Origin: Opitutia bacterium
GTDB lineage: Bacteria > Verrucomicrobiota > Verrucomicrobiia > Opitutales > Seribacteraceae
Length of the DNA stretch: 7,605 bases
Direction: 5' to 3'
Assembly (NCBI GenBank): GCA_018646565.1
Contig: JABGUO010000014.1
Location: 1-7,605, forward strand
The translations under genes and the position numbers were made by a program. Of this stretch, positions 1 through 7,056 are shown in pieces. Below the pieces are notes generated by a model. It was not told the origin of the DNA and searched no databases. It saw nothing but the letters and a program-made list of their open reading frames with translations. Numbering within the stretch: position 1 is the first letter of the stretch; every line of letters begins with the position of its first letter.

Positions 1-288
1 CGTTCAACGATGGATGGTGGCTGGTTGGCAGTTGCCGGAACGGGTGATGAGACCGGGCGATATGAAAAGACCGGACATATTTCTGGTCCTTCCGGACAAT
101 GGAAGATTTATTTAATTAAGGTCGACGAAAATGGGGAAATGGAATGGGAGGGGATTTACGGAGCGACAAATTCAGACTGGGCGGGAGAAGATGTCTGCGT
201 TACCGCAGATGGAGGGGCATTGATTGCTAATGACTGTGGGTCTTTCGGGTTCACTAAAATTGCCCGCTTAGTCAAAAAAGAAAAATAA
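1..288 (+). CDS. C-terminal fragment of a 'DGG(Y/W)xxAG' beta-propeller-like repeat protein (5' end outside window)
   Basis: The frame is open from base 1 and ends at TAA 286-288, so this is the 3' end of a longer gene. The ATG at base 10 lies inside a repeat unit and is probably not the start. The residues show a repeat pattern known from exported proteins of many environmental bacteria: MDGGWLAVAG, then a loop, then IYLIKVDENGEMEWEGIYG, then a second, decayed DGGALIAND copy. In this family each unit forms one beta-rich blade, giving a propeller-like surface protein of unknown ligand. The protein ends in a short basic tail (VKKEK), with no sorting domain or membrane anchor visible. No enzymatic residues can be identified. 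The next gene starts 86 bases downstream and also encodes a predicted propeller, but co-transcription cannot be judged. The repeat type is fairly clear; the function is unknown. Confidence 0.7.
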   Translation, partial: RSTMDGGWLAVAGTGDETGRYEKTGHISGPSGQWKIYLIKVDENGEMEWEGIYGATNSDWAGEDVCVTADGGALIANDCGSFGFTKIARLVKKEK

Positions 289-374
289 AAAAACATCTTC
301 AATTTAATATCAACTTGCGTAAGAAAATATTTTACCCGACATTTACATTATCATCTGATTAAATTCACTTACTT

Positions 375-1547
375 ATGAAAAATCTTCTCTTCCCCCTCCT
401 CCTTTTCCCACTAGTTTTGTCCGCTGCCCTTCGTTTTGATGTGCAGTTGTTACATAAGGACAATATTGAATCCTGTGCGGTGGGGGATTTGGACAATGAT
501 GGTGACTTGGATATTGTTGCAGGAGAGCGCTACTATCTTAATCCAGATTGGGACCCCATTAAGTTTCGAAGTATTGAACCATTTGGAAAGGATTATATGC
601 AGGATAACGGAGATTACATGCACGATGTGGATGGTGACGGAGATTTAGATGTGATTGCCGGCCAGTTTACACTTTCTTCGGTCCTGTGGTTTGAAAATCC
701 TGGGAAAGAGGGCCTGATCACGGAGGATGCCTGGCAGAAGCATGAATTGGTGGAAACGGGATATAAACATAATGAAATGATATTTTTTAGGGATATGGAC
801 GGAGATGAAATCCCGGAGTATGTAGCCAATAGTTGGAATTCAAAAAACCCGATGGTTATCTGGAAATTTAAGGGTAAAAAAGCATCGAAGGGAATGAGTA
901 AGCATGTGGTTTCTGAATCTGGAAACGGACATGGTCAAGGATTCGGTGATATTAATGGGGATGGACACGAGGATATTATTTTTATGCAGGGGTGGTACGA
1001 AAGACCGGCGAAGAATGCACTTGGACAGCCCTGGAAGTGGCGCAAGGATTTTACCCTGCCTCATGCCAGTTGTCCCATTCTTGTGAAGGATTTAAACGGG
1101 GACGGAAGAAATGATCTGATTTGGGGAGATGGTCATAATTATGGTCTTTATTGGCACGAGCAAATGGAACCGCGAAAGGATGGGACAACGGTTTGGAAAC
1201 ACCATTTGATTGACAAAAAAATCAGTCAGTTGCACGCCATTACCTGGGACGACCTAAACAAAGACGGTCAGCCAGAGATCATTACCGGTAAACGTTACTA
1301 TGCTCACAGTGGAAAGGACCGGGGAGCCGAGGACGAGATCGTAATTGCCAGTTTTCAACCCCGGTTGAGCGACGATGGGAAAGTGAGTTTCAAAAAGGAG
1401 GTTTTACACACTGGATTGGCGGGTACCGGTCTGTATATCCATACACCTGATTTAGACGGGGACGGATGGAAGGAAATTGTGGTGCCGGGTAAATCTGGTA
1501 CCCATATTCTTTGGAACAAAGGACCGGAGACGAAGAAAGTTAAGTAG
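375..1547 (+). CDS. Exported FG-GAP/VCBS repeat protein, predicted seven-bladed calcium-binding propeller
   Basis: This 390-residue protein begins with a Sec signal peptide (K2, hydrophobic residues 4-16, likely cleavage near SAA 16-18). The mature part carries seven Asp-rich calcium-loop motifs of the DxDxDGxxD type, at residues 38-46, 84-92, 140-148, 192-200, 239-247, 293-301 and 359-367. The spacing of 46-66 residues and the count of seven match an integrin-alpha-like FG-GAP/VCBS propeller making up the whole protein. The third motif (DMDGDEIPE) and the sixth (DLNKDGQPE) are the least regular. Such proteins are common in Verrucomicrobiota and Planctomycetota, are secreted or periplasmic, and are usually of unknown ligand; polysaccharide or protein binding is only a guess. 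No catalytic domain is attached. The ATG at 375 fits the signal peptide, although no Shine-Dalgarno sequence is visible before it. The last 8 bases overlap the end of the convergent ABC-F gene. Confidence 0.9.
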   Translation: MKNLLFPLLLFPLVLSAALRFDVQLLHKDNIESCAVGDLDNDGDLDIVAGERYYLNPDWDPIKFRSIEPFGKDYMQDNGDYMHDVDGDGDLDVIAGQFTLSSVLWFENPGKEGLITEDAWQKHELVETGYKHNEMIFFRDMDGDEIPEYVANSWNSKNPMVIWKFKGKKASKGMSKHVVSESGNGHGQGFGDINGDGHEDIIFMQGWYERPAKNALGQPWKWRKDFTLPHASCPILVKDLNGDGRNDLIWGDGHNYGLYWHEQMEPRKDGTTVWKHHLIDKKISQLHAITWDDLNKDGQPEIITGKRYYAHSGKDRGAEDEIVIASFQPRLSDDGKVSFKKEVLHTGLAGTGLYIHTPDLDGDGWKEIVVPGKSGTHILWNKGPETKKVK

Positions 1548-3489
1548 GTTTTTTGTTTTGTAACTCTCCCAATTTGCCCGCTTCAATTTCCCATTCGTAA
1601 TTTCGCTCTTTTAAACGGCGGGCAATTCGGGCTGCCTTTTCGTTCAGTGCTTTGCCTTTTTCTGGATCGTTGTAGGATTCGGGGTTCGCAAGTAATTCGT
1701 TCACTTCGGTCTGCTCCTCTTCAAGAGATAAAATTTCTTTTTCCAACCTGGCCACCCGCTGCTCCATCTTGTTTTTTTCCTGTCGTGCCTTTTTTTGAGA
1801 CTCCGCATTGATCCGTCTTCTTTCCTTGGCACTGACTGCCTTGTTTTTTCCTGGACCCGCGGAATGCTCAGTTGGACGGGCATCCCTCAGTCCTTCTACC
1901 AGTCCCCCTTTTTCCGAAGCGGATCCTGACTTCCAAAGATAATAATCATAGTCTCCCGGGAAATCGGTACTTCTTCCCGATTCAATCCGAATCGTTCGTT
2001 TTGCAAGCGCACGGATAAAGTGAAGGTCATGACTAACAAAGATCAGTGTGCCGGTGTAGTCCTTCAGGGCTTGAATGACTGCATCGATACTGGGCATATC
2101 CAAATGAGTGGTGGGCTCGTCCAGAAGCATGAGGTTGGGAGGGGAGAGCAAAAGTTTAACTAAAGCGAGCCGGCTTTTTTCTCCCCCACTTAATACTTTT
2201 ACTTTTTTAAAGACATCATCTCCACGGAAAAGAAAAGTGCCGAGCATTCCACGGACATCCTGTGTATGAACCTGACTTTTTACTTTTTCCATGGCTTCAT
2301 CCAGTACGGAGTTTTCCAAATTTAAGAGATCTACCCGTTGTTGAGAAAAGTATCCCACACTAACTTGATGCCCTAATTCCCTTTCACCGGATTCGATCGG
2401 AACCTGCTCAGCAAGAATTTTGAGCAGGGTGGACTTGCCAGCTCCATTCGGCCCTACTAGTACAATCCTCTCCGTTTTTTCAACTTCGAGGTTCAGGTTT
2501 TCATAGACCACATGATCTCCGTAGGCCTGTTTTACTTCGGTTAGGGTAGCCACCCGTTGGCCACTTCTTTCGGGTTGGGGAAATCGAAAGGAAATAGTTT
2601 CTGCATCTGCTTCGGGTGCCGGAATTCTTTCCATCTTTTCGAGTTGCTTGATACGAGCCTGTGCCTGTGAGGCTTTAGATGCTTTCGCACGAAAGCGTCG
2701 GATGAAATCTTCATGGTGAGCAATCTCTCTCTGCTGGTTTCGATAGGCAGCAAGATGCTGGGCTTCCCGTTCCGCTCTTTGGGTAAGGAAACGATCATAG
2801 TTTCCCTGGTAACGATGGAGTTTACCATGTCCAATCTCTACAATTCCATCACAAATTCCGTTCAGAAAAGCCCGGTCATGAGAGATGGTAAGGATGGCCC
2901 CGGAGTACCTTTTGAGTTGGTTTTGAAACCAGCCCAAGGTTTCCAAATCGAGATGATTTGTTGGTTCGTCGAGCATTAAGAGGTCGGGTTCCATCACCAA
3001 AAGGCGGGCCAAGTGAGCCCGCATAATCCACCCTCCACTAAGAGTACGAGCGGTTTTTTCAAAATCTTCTTCCTGAAATGCAAGGCCGGAAAGAATTTTT
3101 TTGGCCCGTGCTTCGAGGGTAAACCCTTCCTGTTCACCAAATTCTTCAAGAGCCTGGATTCTGATTGGATCCTCGGGTTCAGGGTGGCATCTTATCGTTT
3201 TCTGAATTTTTGAAAGTACGGGAGAAATCGCAGTAGCTAGTTCAATAACGGTTTCCTCTTCGGTCGGGGCACTTTCCTGAGGTAAGTATCCAATCGTTCT
3301 GCCTTTTTCTCTTTCTACTTTTCCGCCATCTGCCTCCAAGGCACCGAGAATAATTGAAAACAGGGTGGTCTTGCCCGCTCCGTTGGGTCCGACTAGGCCG
3401 AGTTTTTCTCCTCGCTGTAAGCGCAGGGAAACCTGCGAAAAAAGGGTTTTCGGTCCGTAGGCTTTACTTAAGTTGGAAAGGATGATCAT
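1540..3489 (-). CDS. ABC-F family ATPase (YheS/Uup-like), ribosome-associated type
   Basis: This 649-residue protein has two ABC domains in one chain and no transmembrane segment, which defines the ABC-F family. Domain 1 has Walker A GPNGAGKTT (34-42), signature LSGGW (150-154), Walker B LLMLDEPTNHLD (170-181) and switch His204. Domain 2 has Walker A GPNGAGKST (346-354), signature LSGGE (433-437), Walker B LMLLDEPTTHLD (453-464) and switch His487. Between them, residues about 235-290 form the charged helical linker (P-site tRNA-interaction motif in this family). A basic coiled coil at about 553-640 resembles the C-terminal extension of Uup/YheS. The length is close to that of E. coli YheS, and the LSGGW signature also fits that branch. 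Known relatives bind the ribosomal E site and act on stalled or poorly translating ribosomes; an antibiotic-resistance role cannot be inferred. All ATPase motifs are intact. The gene is monocistronic here, convergent with the propeller gene and divergent from the isomerase gene. Confidence 0.95.
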   Translation of the reverse strand: MIILSNLSKAYGPKTLFSQVSLRLQRGEKLGLVGPNGAGKTTLFSIILGALEADGGKVEREKGRTIGYLPQESAPTEEETVIELATAISPVLSKIQKTIRCHPEPEDPIRIQALEEFGEQEGFTLEARAKKILSGLAFQEEDFEKTARTLSGGWIMRAHLARLLVMEPDLLMLDEPTNHLDLETLGWFQNQLKRYSGAILTISHDRAFLNGICDGIVEIGHGKLHRYQGNYDRFLTQRAEREAQHLAAYRNQQREIAHHEDFIRRFRAKASKASQAQARIKQLEKMERIPAPEADAETISFRFPQPERSGQRVATLTEVKQAYGDHVVYENLNLEVEKTERIVLVGPNGAGKSTLLKILAEQVPIESGERELGHQVSVGYFSQQRVDLLNLENSVLDEAMEKVKSQVHTQDVRGMLGTFLFRGDDVFKKVKVLSGGEKSRLALVKLLLSPPNLMLLDEPTTHLDMPSIDAVIQALKDYTGTLIFVSHDLHFIRALAKRTIRIESGRSTDFPGDYDYYLWKSGSASEKGGLVEGLRDARPTEHSAGPGKNKAVSAKERRRINAESQKKARQEKNKMEQRVARLEKEILSLEEEQTEVNELLANPESYNDPEKGKALNEKAARIARRLKERNYEWEIEAGKLGELQNKKPT

Positions 3490-3603
3490 AAGTGAGAAGA
3501 TCAGATTCTTTAATCCTCGGGTTTTGGCAAAGAAATAAGTTTAAATAGTATGAAAAACTCAATATTTATGATTGAGGTTGGAGTTGAAATCTAGATAAGT
3601 AAG
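3490..3603. promoter_or_regulatory. Divergent intergenic region between the ABC-F and isomerase genes
   Basis: These 114 bases must hold the promoters for both the ABC-F gene (minus) and the isomerase gene (plus). I see no strong -35/-10 pair on either strand; TAGTAT at 3546-3551 is the best plus-strand -10-like hexamer. One inverted repeat stands out: CTCAAT at 3558-3563 and ATTGAG at 3571-3576, separated by 7 bases. It could be an operator half-site pair or a weak 5'-UTR hairpin ahead of the isomerase start. No Shine-Dalgarno sequence is obvious before either start codon. That the region is regulatory follows from gene orientation; the specific sites are guesses. Confidence 0.4.
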
Positions 3604-4494
3604 ATGATGAACAATTCAATAAACCGACGATCCTTTTTGGAATGCACTGGTAAAATCGCATTAGCGGGTTCTGCTTTTCCACTTTCCTTAACTGCCAAAC
3701 CTCATGAAAAAATGAGGTTTACCCTGGGTCTTTCTCAATATTCTCTGCGTGCTTTACTGAAGGATGGCTCCCTGGATGCGCTTGATTTCCCCAAATTTAC
3801 TGTCGATCAATTTGGGATCAAAGCGATTGATCTTTGGGAGGGCGGTCTGCCCAAGGATAAATTGGATGACTCCAAGTATTTGGCCAAGATGAGAAAAAAA
3901 GCGGAGCAGGCGGGCACCGATTTATTTCTTTTGATGTCGGGTGCGCTTGACGCCTTGCCCAAAAAACGGGTGGCCAGTTCTGCCAAAATAAGCGCTTCAT
4001 TTGACCGTGCGGTTCAATTGGGTGCACCGATGGTCCGGGTTTTCCTGAAGGCTCCGGGAACCGATCCAGTAGCCGGTCTGCATGCAAGTGTGGAAGCACT
4101 CAAACCTTTGGCTGATGAGGCGGCCAAGAAGAACCTGACCATTGCAATTGAACCTGGTGCTTCCAGCCTTAGTCAAAAAGGAGCGTTTCTCGCGGAGGTA
4201 GCCACCAAGCTGAAACACCCCGCACTCAAACTAATGCCGGATTTCGGAAAGTTGAAGGAAAATGTTTACAAGGGTACAAAGGCCATGCTTCCCCATACCG
4301 TGACAGTATCCTGCAAAATGCACAGCTTTGACAAAAATGGAAATCAGCCCGATTTTGATTATCCACGTCTCATGAAAATGATTAAGCAGTCAGCATATAG
4401 AGGAATTCTCGCTATTGAATGGGAGGGCAGTGCTCTCGAGCCTGTTGCCGGAGTCAAGGCGTCTAAGAAACTGATCGAGAAGTCTCTGTCTTAG
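3604..4494 (+). CDS. Exported xylose-isomerase-like TIM-barrel protein (sugar phosphate isomerase/epimerase family)
   Basis: This is a 296-residue protein of the AP-endonuclease-2/xylose-isomerase-like TIM-barrel superfamily. The N terminus has a twin-arginine signal: NRRSFLE (7-13), a hydrophobic stretch to about residue 29, then a polar mature start. Export by Tat as a folded, metal-loaded enzyme is therefore likely. Candidate metal ligands lie in the usual order at the barrel strand ends: E183 (IAIEPG), D213 (MPDFG), H240 (KMHSFD) and E272 (AIEWEG). This is the E-D-H-E set expected for divalent-metal isomerases and epimerases. The length is normal for the family. Two adjacent ATGs (3604, 3607) give nearly identical proteins. 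It lies 38 bases upstream of a glycosidase gene on the same strand, so a role in processing a sugar released outside the cytoplasm is plausible. The substrate cannot be told from sequence, and related families include inosose dehydratases and keto-sugar enzymes. Confidence 0.85.
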   Translation: MMNNSINRRSFLECTGKIALAGSAFPLSLTAKPHEKMRFTLGLSQYSLRALLKDGSLDALDFPKFTVDQFGIKAIDLWEGGLPKDKLDDSKYLAKMRKKAEQAGTDLFLLMSGALDALPKKRVASSAKISASFDRAVQLGAPMVRVFLKAPGTDPVAGLHASVEALKPLADEAAKKNLTIAIEPGASSLSQKGAFLAEVATKLKHPALKLMPDFGKLKENVYKGTKAMLPHTVTVSCKMHSFDKNGNQPDFDYPRLMKMIKQSAYRGILAIEWEGSALEPVAGVKASKKLIEKSLS

Positions 4495-4520
4495 TTTAAT
4501 ATCACTTGCCTTGAATGGGG

Positions 4521-4526
4521 TGAGGA
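4521..4526 (+). promoter_or_regulatory. Shine-Dalgarno-like sequence ahead of the glycosidase gene
   Basis: TGAGGA ends 6 bases before the ATG at 4533 and is the clearest ribosome-binding-like sequence in the window. It favours the 4533 start over the in-frame ATG at 4557, which lies about 30 bases away and has no such motif of its own. Against this, the 4533 start gives a signal peptide with no basic residue before the hydrophobic run. Confidence 0.45.
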
Positions 4527-4532
4527 TTAGTA

Positions 4533-6806
4533 ATGGCATGTTTTTTAATCATAATTATGACCTTATCCAAACTCCTGATTCTTCTCGTTTCATGTCTTCT
4601 TACCTCACTTGTTGGTGAAGTAAAGTTTTCCACGAAATCTGATTATTATACGATCGGATTAAAAGATATCGGCACAATCACTGCCAGTGCGAGTGCCGTA
4701 TTTTCTTCAGATGGAAAAAATTACCGGATGGGTACAAGAGATCTTTCGCTTCGTGGAGAAGTCAAGACTACAGAGGTGGTGACTCCTTTTGGTCGAGCTA
4801 CTCAGACGGACAAACTTTATGGGAAAGATGGTTCTCCTTTCCAACTAACCTTACGCATAAAAGAATTGAATGACTTAAACGCCATTACAATTCAGGGTTT
4901 TTTGCATAACCGAAGCAAACATGATCTGAATCTTAATTCTTTGGAAATATTGGATGCTATGTCAGGCTCTGGTAAAGTACAGTTGGGAGATTCTTCTCAT
5001 TGGTTGATCACTCCACTGATGCAACATAACCATGCTGAGACTTTGGCGGTGATGAATGGCGGTTGTAATGAAGTCGGACTCTTTGTGAATACGGTGAATA
5101 AAAAGAGTTTCTTGATCGGACCTGCCGGACCCGCGGATGCCCATTGCCGTGTGGAAGTCCGTGATCAGAAATTCAAGGCCTATGCTCAAATGGATCGGGT
5201 TTTGGTAAGCCCCGGGGAAACCCGCAGGAGTGAGGAGATTCTATTGATTGCAGAAGATTCGGAAACAAACACCGATATTTGGACCCGTTGGGTAGCTATC
5301 ACGCACAAGGCACGAAATAACAAAGGACCGGTTTATGGCTGGGGTAGCTGGTACGATCGGACCACTAAAATTGATGAGGCTCATGTGATGGATGTGGTCG
5401 ATACGATTGAAAAAAATCCCAACACTTTTGGAAAAGGAATTGTACAAATTGATGATGGGTATCAAATCATGGATGGTATTTGGAATGGAAATGCCAAGTT
5501 TCCATCGGGGATGGCCCGAGTTGCCCGTCGTGTTCGTCAGACCGGTATGATTCCCGGTGTTTGGTTTGCCCCATTAATGATCAACCCGGAACACCCATGG
5601 AAAAAAGCAAACCCAGAAGCCATTCAGTCCAATGCCAAGGGAATATCCAGTTTTATGAATCCCAATCCTTTTCATCCAGCTGGAGCCAATTGGATTAACC
5701 CGTCTCATCCGGAATCAAAGAAGTTTCTGCGCCAGGTAATCGAAACCGCTCGTGATAATGGATACGGGTACATCAAGATTGATTTTAATGGGATTGGAAG
5801 CCGCTATGTGGACCCCAAACTTACCCGTCTGCAGGCATTTCGTGAATTATATACTCTGTACCGCGATGCAGCTGGTGAGGATATGTATATTTTATCCTGC
5901 CTCGGACAGCCAACCCGTGGAGTGATTGGTTATGTCGATGCTGCCCGTGTCGGGCCGGATTCTCACCCAGCTCACTTTGCTCACTGTCTTGAATCAGTTT
6001 TACGTTTCCAAATCTTCAACCGGGTATGGTGGAATAATGATGCCGATGTTTCCTATCTTGATGTTAAATTACCCTCTCGTCGGGTGGGGGAAACCCCAGA
6101 GGGAATAGATATGTGGAGAACTTGGCATAATACGGTGGCACTCACTGGGGGCACCGCAATGATTTCCGAACCGGTCAATAAACCAGATGTCCAAGCGGTT
6201 TGGCGGAACTACGAAATTATGAGACCCAGTAGTCGGGAAAATTCCCGCCTGCTTACTCTCGGGAAATCGGATAAAAATACCATCTTTGGGTTTGCTGCGG
6301 ATCGGACATGGGGAGATTTTGCGGTTTATAATCTATACAATTCCGATAAAAATAAATCCGCTGACATAATCCTCGATTTCGGGGAAGGGGGTATTCCTTC
6401 TGGAACCCGTTGTGCAGTCTATGACTTTTGGGAAAATAAAGTGGTAGGGTATGCGACCGATTCTTTCATTGGTAAGAATATTCCCAAGAATGGATCCCTG
6501 CTCCTTCGCTTTACCCCATTGATCGGGGATTCTCCACAACTGGTTGGGTCCAACCTACATCTATCGATTGGTGCCACGGAGATCGAGGAGGTTTATACGA
6601 CTCCGAAATCCATAAAAATCATGCTCTCCAGTGCGGGGGCTCAGACGGGTGATTTGTTTTTTCATTCCACGAAAGCAATCGAGGCAGGTACCAGTAAAAA
6701 CTGTTCGATCAGTTCCGTTCAAGGGCTCGGAGATAACCTTTGGAAAGTTTCTGTGAAGGGAAGAATTTGGAATACCCAACAGATTATCAATCTGAATATC
6801 AAATAA
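4533..6806 (+). CDS. Exported GH36-clan alpha-galactosidase-like glycoside hydrolase
   Basis: This 757-residue protein has three parts: an export signal (about 1-28), an N-terminal beta-sandwich (about 30-255) and a (beta/alpha)8 catalytic domain (about 265-560), followed by a C-terminal beta domain. Motifs typical of the GH27/GH36 clan appear in order: YGWGSWYD (268-275), QIDDGYQ (305-311), YIKIDFNG (413-420), ARVGPDSHP (471-479), WWNNDADV (499-506), and near the end QLVGSNLHLS (669-678). By position, D417 is the likely nucleophile and D476 the likely acid/base, implying retaining hydrolysis of an alpha-linked sugar such as alpha-galactoside. The nucleophile motif differs from the classical GH36 KWDxN form, so the true substrate may differ. 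If translation starts at M9 (base 4557) the signal is conventional, and LVSC (18-21) then matches a lipobox, so outer-membrane lipoprotein anchoring is possible. It probably forms an operon with the upstream isomerase gene. Confidence 0.87.
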   Translation: MACFLIIIMTLSKLLILLVSCLLTSLVGEVKFSTKSDYYTIGLKDIGTITASASAVFSSDGKNYRMGTRDLSLRGEVKTTEVVTPFGRATQTDKLYGKDGSPFQLTLRIKELNDLNAITIQGFLHNRSKHDLNLNSLEILDAMSGSGKVQLGDSSHWLITPLMQHNHAETLAVMNGGCNEVGLFVNTVNKKSFLIGPAGPADAHCRVEVRDQKFKAYAQMDRVLVSPGETRRSEEILLIAEDSETNTDIWTRWVAITHKARNNKGPVYGWGSWYDRTTKIDEAHVMDVVDTIEKNPNTFGKGIVQIDDGYQIMDGIWNGNAKFPSGMARVARRVRQTGMIPGVWFAPLMINPEHPWKKANPEAIQSNAKGISSFMNPNPFHPAGANWINPSHPESKKFLRQVIETARDNGYGYIKIDFNGIGSRYVDPKLTRLQAFRELYTLYRDAAGEDMYILSCLGQPTRGVIGYVDAARVGPDSHPAHFAHCLESVLRFQIFNRVWWNNDADVSYLDVKLPSRRVGETPEGIDMWRTWHNTVALTGGTAMISEPVNKPDVQAVWRNYEIMRPSSRENSRLLTLGKSDKNTIFGFAADRTWGDFAVYNLYNSDKNKSADIILDFGEGGIPSGTRCAVYDFWENKVVGYATDSFIGKNIPKNGSLLLRFTPLIGDSPQLVGSNLHLSIGATEIEEVYTTPKSIKIMLSSAGAQTGDLFFHSTKAIEAGTSKNCSISSVQGLGDNLWKVSVKGRIWNTQQIINLNIK

Positions 6807-6876
6807 GAGATTTTTAAGGTATCTGATCTAGGATGATGAATACTTTATATTCTTGTTGGTACGGAATTCAATTTTT

Positions 6877-6911
6877 TTAAAAGTGGAAGTGGAGTGCTTT
6901 AATAATTTTTT
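6877..6911 (+). terminator. Possible weak terminator after the glycosidase gene
   Basis: TTAAAAG (6877-6883) can pair with CTTTAA (6897-6902) with one bulged base, and a run of six T (6906-6911) follows three bases later. The stem is short and AT-rich and the loop is 13 bases, so this is a poor match to a strong intrinsic terminator. It is the only candidate in the 250-base gap after the stop codon at 6806. Confidence 0.25.
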
Positions 6912-6948
6912 AGTATTTTCTAAGATGGAAATTTATTGCTACCAAAAC

Positions 6949-6978
6949 TTGACAATTCAATTATCCTAATATTTAAAT
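6949..6978 (+). promoter_or_regulatory. Candidate sigma70-type promoter for the DUF1552 gene
   Basis: A perfect -35 hexamer TTGACA (6949-6954) is followed after 18 bases by TTAAAT (6973-6978), a 4-of-6 match to TATAAT. The surroundings are very AT-rich. Transcription would begin near 6985, giving a leader of about 70 bases before the ATG at 7057. The -35 box is strong but the -10 box is only moderate, and AT-rich gaps produce chance matches. Confidence 0.4.
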
Positions 6979-6996
6979 TTTATATTTAATGTATAG

Positions 6997-7008
6997 TTGA
7001 TATATCAA
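6997..7008. repeat. Perfect 12-base palindrome TTGATATATCAA
   Basis: TTGATATATCAA reads identically on both strands. It lies just downstream of the predicted transcription start and about 50 bases before the DUF1552 start codon, a position where a bound repressor could block transcription. The family of any binding protein is not recognisable. In such AT-rich DNA a chance palindrome is possible. Confidence 0.35.
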
Positions 7009-7056
7009 AACTCCTCCCTGTAAAAACAACTTTGCTTCGGTTATTATCATAAGGAT

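Noticed and set aside
1509..1521. Hairpin CTTTG-GAA-CAAAG near the end of the propeller gene, considered as a terminator for either convergent gene.
   Set aside because: It lies inside coding sequence, has a 5-base perfect stem and is not followed by a T-run in either direction.
2713..2979. An 88-codon open frame on the plus strand.
   Set aside because: It is antisense to intact, motif-bearing ABC-F coding sequence and resembles no protein family.
1540..3489. Possible antibiotic-resistance ABC-F protein.
   Set aside because: The domain layout and C-terminal coiled coil fit the housekeeping YheS/Uup type, and nothing in the neighbourhood points to resistance.
3550..3594. A 14-codon open frame upstream of the isomerase gene, considered as a leader peptide.
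   Set aside because: It has no ribosome-binding site, no runs of a regulatory amino acid and no attenuator-like hairpin with a T-run.
5926..6108. A 60-codon open frame overlapping the glycosidase in another frame.
   Set aside because: It is a shadow of the GH36-like frame, which carries the conserved active-site and WWNNDADV motifs in the same bases.
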